NCBI RefSeq assembly: GCF_014681765.1
Contig: NZ_CP061498.1
Span: forward strand, 1,612,001-1,676,000
Source: Roseicitreum antarcticum
GTDB taxonomy: Bacteria > Pseudomonadota > Alphaproteobacteria > Rhodobacterales > Rhodobacteraceae
DNA: 64,000 nt
Direction: 5' to 3'
Shown here: positions 58,523 to 64,000 of the stretch, in pieces
Layout: every line of letters begins with the position of its first letter
How positions within the stretch are numbered: the first letter of the stretch is position 1
Translations under genes and position numbers: made by a program
Notes under the pieces: model-generated
Told to the model about the DNA's origin: nothing
What the model saw: the letters and a program-made list of their open reading frames with translations, nothing else
The model's database searches: none

Positions 58523-59556
58523 TGGGCGCCCCAAGGTTCTGGTTCACCCCGCCCGACCGCCCCGACTGGCGCGCGCGCCTGCTGGCGCCGCTGGGTGCGC
58601 TCTATGCTGCCGGAACTGCGCGCCGCCTGCGCCAGCCCGGCCTCAGCGCCGAGGTGCCGGTGATCTGCGTCGGCAATATCAACGCGGGCGGCACCGGCAA
58701 GACCCCCACGGTAATGGCGCTGCTGCAACGGCTGGATGCGCGCGGCATAGCCGCGCATGTCGTGTCGCGCGGCTATGGCGGGCGGCTGGCGCAGGGCAAG
58801 CCGGGCAGCGCCGAGGGGCACCCGGTGCGGGTAGACCCAAAGACCCACAGCCCCGATGACGTGGGGGATGAACCGCTGCTGCTGGCCGCTTTCGCGCCTG
58901 TCTGGGTGGCGCGGGACCGTGCCGCAGGGGTGCGTGCGGCGCAGGCGGCGGGTGCGCAGGCGGTCATTCTGGACGATGGGTTTCAGAACCCGTCCGTTGC
59001 GAAAGACCTGTCCATCGTCGTTGTCGATGCCGCACGGGGCTTTGGCAATGGCCGGCCGCTGCCCGCAGGCCCCCTGCGCGAACCCGTGGCAAAGGGCTTG
59101 GCGCGCGCGGGGCTTTTGCTGTCGATTGGGCCAGAATCCGCGCAAAAGGGGTTCCACGCCACCTGGGGCGGCGCCATCCCCGCCACCCTGCCCCACGTCA
59201 CTGGCGCGCTACGGCCGCTGCCGACCGGCATGCCATGGGCGGGGCTGCGCGCGCTGGCTTTCGCAGGCATCGGCCACCCCGAGAAATTCTTTTTGACCCT
59301 GCGCGACCTTGGCGTAGAGGTCGCGCGCGCACAGGCGCTGGAGGATCACCAGCCCCTGACCGCCGCCCTGATGGCCCGGCTGGAACTGGACGCGAAAACC
59401 CTGCGCGCGCAACTGGTCACAACCGAGAAAGACGCCGTGCGCCTGCCGCCCTCCTTCCGCCAGAAGGTGCTGACCCTGCCGGTGCGGCTGGAAATCGACG
59501 ATTGGGCCGCGTTGGACGCAGCACTTGACCGGATACTACCCACCGCTGACCGCTGA
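58522..59556 (+). CDS. lpxK: Tetraacyldisaccharide 4'-kinase
   Basis: LpxK phosphorylates the lipid A disaccharide precursor at the inner membrane. The 344-residue protein has Walker [18 protein letters not shown] near residue 50, [11 protein letters not shown] and [18 protein letters not shown], and VILDDGFQN with the conserved Asp-Asp-Gly. It starts [20 protein letters not shown] with an N-terminal hydrophobic stretch typical of the family. Its ATG overlaps the stop of the preceding short frame. Confidence 0.96.
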   Translation: MGAPRFWFTPPDRPDWRARLLAPLGALYAAGTARRLRQPGLSAEVPVICVGNINAGGTGKTPTVMALLQRLDARGIAAHVVSRGYGGRLAQGKPGSAEGHPVRVDPKTHSPDDVGDEPLLLAAFAPVWVARDRAAGVRAAQAAGAQAVILDDGFQNPSVAKDLSIVVVDAARGFGNGRPLPAGPLREPVAKGLARAGLLLSIGPESAQKGFHATWGGAIPATLPHVTGALRPLPTGMPWAGLRALAFAGIGHPEKFFLTLRDLGVEVARAQALEDHQPLTAALMARLELDAKTLRAQLVTTEKDAVRLPPSFRQKVLTLPVRLEIDDWAALDAALDRILPTADR

Positions 59557-59622
59557 TAGAACCCTTTGAAATCAGCCCTATGGTGCGCAGTTTGCATCAA
59601 AGTGCCGACGCGCTGCAAGCAA

Positions 59623-59686
59623 CGCAGACAGTGCAGACAATGCAGAGCACGGGCGCAGAGTACGGGCGCAAAGTACGGGCGCAGAG
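59623..59686. repeat. Two adjacent short tandem arrays
   Basis: Three 9-bp units (CGCAGACAG, TGCAGACAA, TGCAGAGCA; 59623-59649) run into three 13-bp units (CACGGGCGCAGAG, TACGGGCGCAAAG, TACGGGCGCAGAG; 59648-59686). They lie between the convergent lpxK and CoA-transferase genes, ending 4 bases before the latter's stop codon. Confidence 0.9.
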
Positions 59687-59689
59687 ACC

Positions 59690-60862
59690 TCAGCCCTTCG
59701 CATCATCCGCACCCAGCATCGGTGCGGGCCGGGCGGGCAGACGTGGGTGGGCAGAGAAGACGAAGGGTGACGCCACGCCGCGCAGGTCGCCCATCCGCAG
59801 TTCCAGCCCGCGATGGATCACCTGCGGATCGGCAAAGACCTCGTCCATCGTATTGATTGGCCCTGCGGGCACGCCCGCGCCCTCGCAGGCCGTCAAAAGC
59901 GCGGCCTTGGTAAACCGCTTCGTCGCCGCCCCCAGCGCCACGGCCAGCGGGGCGCGATGCGCCACGCGGTCGGCATTGGTGCGGTAATCCGGCGCATCGG
60001 CCAGTCCGGGCAGACCCAGCACGCCGCACAGCCGCTGATATTGCGCGTCATTGCCGGTGGCGATGATGATATGCCCGTCGTCACATTCAAACACCTGGTA
60101 CGGCGCAAGATTGGGATGCTCATTGCCCAGCCGCTGCGGCGCAGTGCCGGTGGCCAGATAGTTCATCGCCTGATTGGCCATGATCGCCACCGCGCAATCC
60201 ATCAGCGCCATGTCGATATGCTGACCCCTGCCGCTGGTTTCGCGGGCATGCAACGCGGCCAGGATCGCCGTAGCGGCATAGACCCCGGTGAAGATATCCG
60301 TCACCGCCACGCCGACCTTCTGCGGCATGCCGTCTGCGGGGCCTGTCACCGACATCAGCCCCGACATGCCCTGAATGATGTAATCATAGCCCGCGCGGGT
60401 CGCATAAGGCCCGGTCTGGCCAAACCCGGTGATCGAGCAATAGACCAGCCGCGGCTGCGTCGCCGACAGCGTCGCATAATCCAGCCCGTATTTTGCCAGC
60501 CCTCCGACCTTGAAATTCTCGATCACCACATCGGCGCCCGCGATCAGGTCGCGCACTTTCGCGCGCCCCGCCTCAGACCGGAAGTCGGCGGTGACCGAGG
60601 TTTTCCCCCGGTTTGTCGCATGGAAATAGGCGGCGTCGCGCGATCCGTCGTCGCGCGCCACGAAGGGCGGGCCCCAGCGGCGGGTGTCGTCGCCCTCGGG
60701 CGCCTCGACCTTTATCACCGTCGCGCCCAGATCGGCCAGCGTCTGCCCCGCCCATGGCCCGGCCAGAATGCGCGCCAGTTCCACCACCACGACACCCGCC
60801 AGCGGGCCGGGCGTCGCCGCCCCGCCCGCATCATCGGCATTCAGGCTTTCAGTGCCTTCCAC
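59690..60862 (-). CDS. CaiB/BaiF-family CoA-transferase
   Basis: A 390-residue class III CoA-transferase. Signs are ELARILAGPWAGQTLADLGATVIKVE, FHATNRGKTSVTADFRS, and the catalytic Asp in RAGYDYIIQGMSGLMSVTG. It moves CoA between carboxylic acids; candidates include succinate, mesaconate or oxalate-type acids, but the substrate cannot be read from sequence. It begins 4 bases after the DsbA-like gene's stop, so these two are probably cotranscribed. Confidence 0.92.
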   Translation of the reverse strand: MEGTESLNADDAGGAATPGPLAGVVVVELARILAGPWAGQTLADLGATVIKVEAPEGDDTRRWGPPFVARDDGSRDAAYFHATNRGKTSVTADFRSEAGRAKVRDLIAGADVVIENFKVGGLAKYGLDYATLSATQPRLVYCSITGFGQTGPYATRAGYDYIIQGMSGLMSVTGPADGMPQKVGVAVTDIFTGVYAATAILAALHARETSGRGQHIDMALMDCAVAIMANQAMNYLATGTAPQRLGNEHPNLAPYQVFECDDGHIIIATGNDAQYQRLCGVLGLPGLADAPDYRTNADRVAHRAPLAVALGAATKRFTKAALLTACEGAGVPAGPINTMDEVFADPQVIHRGLELRMGDLRGVASPFVFSAHPRLPARPAPMLGADDAKG

Positions 60863-60865
60863 GGA

Positions 60866-61543
60866 TCATTCTTCCAGCTTGGCGTCCAGAATCTCGCGGA
60901 ACTCGGGCAGGCTCATGTTGCTGTACAACTCGCCGTCGATCATGAAGGACGGCGTGCTGCGGATATTGTCGCGCTCGGCGTTTTCCTGATAGGTGCCCAT
61001 CATCGCCAGCGCAGTGTCGCGGTCGTCGAGGCAGGCGTTGATCTGGTCATTCGACATGCCCGCCTGACGCCCGATGCGGCGCAGATTCTCGGCCACCTCA
61101 CCCCCGTCGTTCGACGCGGCCCAGCTGCGCTGCGTCTCATACAGAATGTCGACGATGCCGAAATACCGGTCCTCGCCGCCGCAGCGCGCCACCATCCCGG
61201 CCCACAACCCGTACGCATCGAAATAGACTTCGCGCGCGACGTAGCGCACCATGCCGGTATCGACATATTCTGCCTTCAGCGTGGGAAACACATTGCTGTG
61301 GTAATTCGCGCAATGCGGGCAGGTGAAGGACGCGTATTCGATCATGGTGACCGGCGCGTCGGCGTCGCCCAGCGACATTTCCTGCACCAGGCTGGGGTCG
61401 AATTCGGCGTCGGCGGTTTGCGCCTCGGCCACACCGACCAGCGGCGACAGCGCGGTCTGGTTGCTGCCCGCAGGCGCCAGATACCATGCGGCACCGGCGA
61501 CGACGGCCAGTCCCAGCGCGGTGGGGATCAATTTGTTCAGCAT
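60866..61543 (-). CDS. DsbA-family thiol:disulfide protein
   Basis: A 225-residue exported thioredoxin-fold protein. An N-terminal hydrophobic segment (LNKLIPTALGLAVVAGAAWYL) is a signal anchor or signal peptide, and the redox motif CPHC lies in YASFTCPHCANYH near residue 70. The helical insert and RSTPSFMIDGELY (cis-Pro region) fit the DsbA/DsbG-like Thioredoxin_4 group. It probably oxidises or isomerises periplasmic Cys. AAGGAG is 8 bases before the ATG at 61543. Confidence 0.93.
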   Translation of the reverse strand: MLNKLIPTALGLAVVAGAAWYLAPAGSNQTALSPLVGVAEAQTADAEFDPSLVQEMSLGDADAPVTMIEYASFTCPHCANYHSNVFPTLKAEYVDTGMVRYVAREVYFDAYGLWAGMVARCGGEDRYFGIVDILYETQRSWAASNDGGEVAENLRRIGRQAGMSNDQINACLDDRDTALAMMGTYQENAERDNIRSTPSFMIDGELYSNMSLPEFREILDAKLEE

Positions 61544-61689
61544 GACATATCTCCTTGTCAGGGGGTTGTGCCCTGTTATCGGCCGACCATCAAGATGCGG
61601 CACGGTCCTGTGATGCGGGGTGAGGGGATGGGCCGCAACTCTCAGCCCGGGGAAAAGGATCGGCTGCGCGCGGCTGGATGCAGGTGGCG

Positions 61690-62247
61690 CTACGCATCGC
61701 GCGGCCCGCCATGCCGGGCCAGCACGTTGCAGGCCAGCGCCTCGAGCGCGGCGCGCAGCCCGTCATCACTGACACCTTGCGACAGCGCACTGGCCTCGCG
61801 CACCACCTGCGGCGGCGGGGCCTTTGGCGCTGGAGCGGGGGCGGGGGCGAACTGGGCCTGCCCTTCGGCAAAGCCCTGCGGCGCGGTCTGGGTCAGGCTG
61901 ATTTTGGCGATGGCGTTGTAGCCATAGACCGCATTCACCCGGTCGCGGATGGCGGGCAGTTGCATCTGCAACATCGGCGCGGCGGGGCCGGTGGTCAGCA
62001 GCGTCAGCGTCGCGCCGAAGCCGCCCTTCTTGTAGCTGACATTGACGGGGCGGCATTGGCGCGCGATCTCTTCGCCCACGACTTCCGCCCAGTGTGTCAG
62101 GATGCGCGAGGCCGCAAAGCCGCGCGACTCGCCCGCCGTGCGGATGCGGTCGCGCATCAGCCCTGCGGCGGGTTCAAACCCGCGCGTGCGCCGCGCCGGA
62201 CGTGCGCTGCCCCCACCCTTCCCACCATATGCCGGAGTTTTCGCCAT
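61690..62247 (-). CDS. DUF721 protein, possible DciA helicase loader
   Basis: A 185-residue DUF721 protein. The core (RILTHWAEVVGEEIARQCRP, then GATLTLLTTGPAAPMLQMQ) matches the family whose member DciA loads the replicative helicase in bacteria without DnaC. An Ala/Pro-rich linker (APAPAPKAP) precedes the C-terminus. ATG at 62247 is chosen: AGGA lies upstream and the family start fits. The frame is open further upstream through a 15-bp repeat, which is untranslated leader. It is divergent from mutY. Confidence 0.85.
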   Translation of the reverse strand: MAKTPAYGGKGGGSARPARRTRGFEPAAGLMRDRIRTAGESRGFAASRILTHWAEVVGEEIARQCRPVNVSYKKGGFGATLTLLTTGPAAPMLQMQLPAIRDRVNAVYGYNAIAKISLTQTAPQGFAEGQAQFAPAPAPAPKAPPPQVVREASALSQGVSDDGLRAALEALACNVLARHGGPRDA

Positions 62248-62272
62248 GCTGTCCTGTCGTGCCCGCCTTATG

Positions 62273-62302
62273 GTGTCGCGTCTGATCGTGTCGCGTCTGA
62301 TG
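62273..62302. repeat. 15-bp tandem repeat in the DUF721-mutY divergent region
   Basis: GTGTCGCGTCTGATC is followed directly by GTGTCGCGTCTGATG. It lies 25 bases upstream of the DUF721 start and about 105 bases before the mutY start. Confidence 0.85.
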
Positions 62303-62406
62303 AACTTGCGGGCGACTGGTTTACCCGCGCCCGCAATATAGTTTAACCACTTGTACAGCCACGACCAGAGGGCACGCGCCCCACAGCCAAACAAAGGGCG
62401 TCAAGA

Positions 62407-63744
62407 ATGCGTGACGAACCAGCGGGCACCGCCCGCATCGCCGACCAGCTTTTGCACTGGTATGATCGCAACGCGCGCGTGATGCCCTGGCGCGTGTCAC
62501 CCGCCGACCGCGCGGCAGGCCAGCGCTCCGACCCCTATGCCGTCTGGCTGTCCGAGGTGATGTTGCAGCAAACCACCGTCGCCACGGTGCGCGATTACTT
62601 CCGCAAGTTCATCGCGCGCTGGCCGACGGTTCAGGACCTGGCGGCAGCGCAAGATGCCGACGTCATGGCCGCATGGGCGGGCCTTGGCTACTACGCCCGC
62701 GCGCGCAACTTGCTGAAATGTGCCCGTGCGGTCAGCGCACTCGGCGGCTTCCCCGACACCCATGCGGGCCTGATCGCCCTGCCGGGCATCGGCCCCTATA
62801 CCGCCAGCGCCGTTGCTGCCATCGCCTTTGACCGGGCCGAGGTCGTCGTGGACGGCAATGTCGAACGCGTCATGGCACGGCTGCACAACGACCCCACGCC
62901 GCTGCCCGCCGCGAAACCCCGGCTGACCGCCTATGCCGCCGCGTTGACGCCGCAGACCCGGCCCGGCGATTACGCGCAGGCGGTGATGGACCTGGGCGCG
63001 ACGATCTGCACGCCGCGCAACCCCGCCTGCGGCATCTGCCCGCTGCGCACGCCCTGCGCCGCACGGGCCGAGGGTACGGCAGTCAGCCTGCCGCGCAAGA
63101 CGCCGAAAGCGGCGAAACCCGTGCGCGCGGGTCACATCTACCTTGCCCGCAGCCCACAGGGCGCCTGGCTGCTGGAGCGTCGGCCAGACCGTGGCCTGCT
63201 GGGCGGAATGCTCGGCTGGCCCGGGTCGGAATGGGTCGCATCAGGAGAGGGAAAAGCGGCTCAGGATAAGGCGCTGGTGCCGCCAATGGCTGAGCGCACC
63301 GCCTCAGAAGCAGATACGCCGGCGCCCGTCACCTCGGCTGAAGTGACATCGGCCCAAGACACGTCCGACCGGGCCAAGTCCGAATGGGCCGAGTCCGACC
63401 AAGCCGAGTCCGAACGGGCCACCCCGCAAGGGGGGGGGCGCAACAAACCAAAAGCCACCCCCGATGCCACGCCCCCCCTCCCCGCCGACTGGCAGCGGGT
63501 GGGCGAAGTGCGCCACACCTTCACCCATTTCCACCTGATCCTGACCGTGCATCGCGCCACCATCCCTGACACCACACCCGGCCTGACCCCCGCCGCCGAC
63601 TTCCGCCCGGGCGACCTGCCGACAGTGATGCGCAAAGCCTATGATCTGGTCGCCGCAGCAGACGCCCCGCTCGCATCGGCGCGCCTGCCGCCGGGCACTG
63701 TTGCCCGACGCCTCCGCCGCCCCCTGCCGCTAACCTATTGTTAA
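62407..63744 (+). CDS. mutY: A/G-specific adenine DNA glycosylase with a long insertion
   Basis: MutY removes adenine paired with 8-oxoguanine. At 445 residues it is about 95 longer than E. coli MutY. The catalytic domain is intact: Glu50 in WLSEVMLQQTTV, helix-hairpin-helix LPGIGPYTASAVAAI, Asp149 in VVVDGNVERVMARL, and the 4Fe-4S ligands Cys201, 208, 211 and 217 (C-x6-C-x2-C-x5-C). The C-terminal MutT-like domain is split between GWPGSEW (ending 276) and LPADWQRVGEVRHTFTHFH by an 80-residue Ala/Ser/Thr/Glu-rich insertion. It has short repeats (TSAEVTSAQDTSDRAKSEWA) and a G9 run at codons 342-344. AAAGGG precedes the ATG. Confidence 0.93.
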   Translation: MRDEPAGTARIADQLLHWYDRNARVMPWRVSPADRAAGQRSDPYAVWLSEVMLQQTTVATVRDYFRKFIARWPTVQDLAAAQDADVMAAWAGLGYYARARNLLKCARAVSALGGFPDTHAGLIALPGIGPYTASAVAAIAFDRAEVVVDGNVERVMARLHNDPTPLPAAKPRLTAYAAALTPQTRPGDYAQAVMDLGATICTPRNPACGICPLRTPCAARAEGTAVSLPRKTPKAAKPVRAGHIYLARSPQGAWLLERRPDRGLLGGMLGWPGSEWVASGEGKAAQDKALVPPMAERTASEADTPAPVTSAEVTSAQDTSDRAKSEWAESDQAESERATPQGGGRNKPKATPDATPPLPADWQRVGEVRHTFTHFHLILTVHRATIPDTTPGLTPAADFRPGDLPTVMRKAYDLVAAADAPLASARLPPGTVARRLRRPLPLTYC

Positions 63745-63839
63745 CAAACATCGTTTCGCAGGCGTGGCCTGGAAAGTCATGCGTCCAGGCACATCGTGCC
63801 TCCGCTAACCTATTGTTAATAAACACTGTTTCGCATGCG
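63727..63839. repeat. Direct repeat duplicating the mutY 3' end
   Basis: A 38-base segment at 63727-63764, which includes the last codons and stop of mutY, recurs at 63802-63839 with four differences. The offset is 75 bp. The remaining sequence to the window end shows no gene but has TGCCTGGA-type repeats at 63764-63789 and 63890. Confidence 0.85.
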
Positions 63840-63844
63840 AAACA
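63827..63844. promoter_or_regulatory. 18-bp palindrome with flanking half-sites
   Basis: TGTTTCGCATGCGAAACA is a perfect palindrome. Single halves GTTTCGCA (63753-63760) and TGCGAAAC (63911-63918) flank it at 75 and 75 bases from the corresponding halves. It could be the operator of a gene beyond the window edge. Confidence 0.55.
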
Positions 63845-64000
63845 CATTTGAACCAATCTGTTGAAAACAATCGGATTTTGAAGGGTGATGCCTGGAAAAA
63901 CCCGTTGTCGTGCGAAACACCCTATCCCGTGTCCTGCCGCAACACCGGGCCCTGGACCGTGCGGCAAAACTGTCCCTGTGCCTGCACCGCAAGCCGCGCT

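Noticed and set aside
63521-63967. Minus-strand frame at the right end with repeated CET(V/M)F(I/V)NNRLA
   Set aside because: The apparent protein repeat is a by-product of the duplicated mutY 3' DNA; most of the frame overlaps mutY in antisense.

Overview
The window is a stretch of an alphaproteobacterial chromosome, very probably order Rhodobacterales (Rhodobacter/Roseobacter group). The signs are a high G+C content, the gene order ubiB-ubiE/mutM-crotonase-rpsT-dnaA-dnaN-recF-gyrB, FlaF/FlbT-controlled flagellin genes, PmtA, and an ethylmalonyl-CoA pathway embedded among TCA-cycle genes. Genus cannot be fixed from the sequence. No phage, insertion sequence, CRISPR array, rRNA or tRNA was recognised. 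It is mainly a housekeeping region.

Layout. (1) 1-9054, minus strand: mdh has its own terminator; sucC-sucD-DUF805-sucA-sucB follow, then an unknown gene and a MAPEG gene cut by the window edge. (2) 9370-23790: carbon metabolism. mcl2-nnrU-DUF1737-mch and the sdhCDA-lipoprotein-sdhB operon run on the plus strand. After deoD and small genes come ecm (minus), a PlsB-like acyltransferase and ccr. Together mcl2, mch, ecm and ccr supply four ethylmalonyl-CoA pathway steps that turn acetyl-CoA units into malate and succinate, feeding the adjacent Sdh, Mdh and Suc enzymes. (3) 23962-34072: a RecD-like helicase, a TSUP exporter with its TIGR02186 partner, a BMP-type (nucleoside-like) ABC transporter, rimI-tsaB and an Nfu-type Fe-S carrier. 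(4) 34213-40235: flagellar genes (DUF1217, flbT, flaF, flagellin, flgN-like, flgJ-like, fliK, flgD). (5) 40383-53176: ubiquinone biosynthesis, mutM, rpsT and the replication cluster dnaA-dnaN-recF-(VOC, lysE)-gyrB. (6) 53419-63744: pmtA, pmbA, a lipid A/Kdo group (cysQ-like, DUF4170, waaA-like, lpxK), a CoA-transferase, a DsbA-like protein, a DUF721/DciA gene and mutY.

The most interesting signals are regulatory. A 13-base motif, CTGC(A/G)(A/T)TGCGGCA, lies upstream of mcl2, ecm and ccr, the three transcription units carrying ethylmalonyl-CoA pathway genes here. A pair of GTGATCAC palindromes exactly 21 bp apart lies upstream of both sucC and sdhC. Other points are a Kdo-transferase-like protein with Gly at the usual catalytic Glu position, G9/C9 tracts inside fliK, tsaB and mutY, a long low-complexity insertion in MutY, and a duplicated mutY 3' end carrying an 18-bp palindrome.

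Start sites were chosen from Shine-Dalgarno spacing and family N-termini. Domain assignments come from reading motifs, not from database searches.
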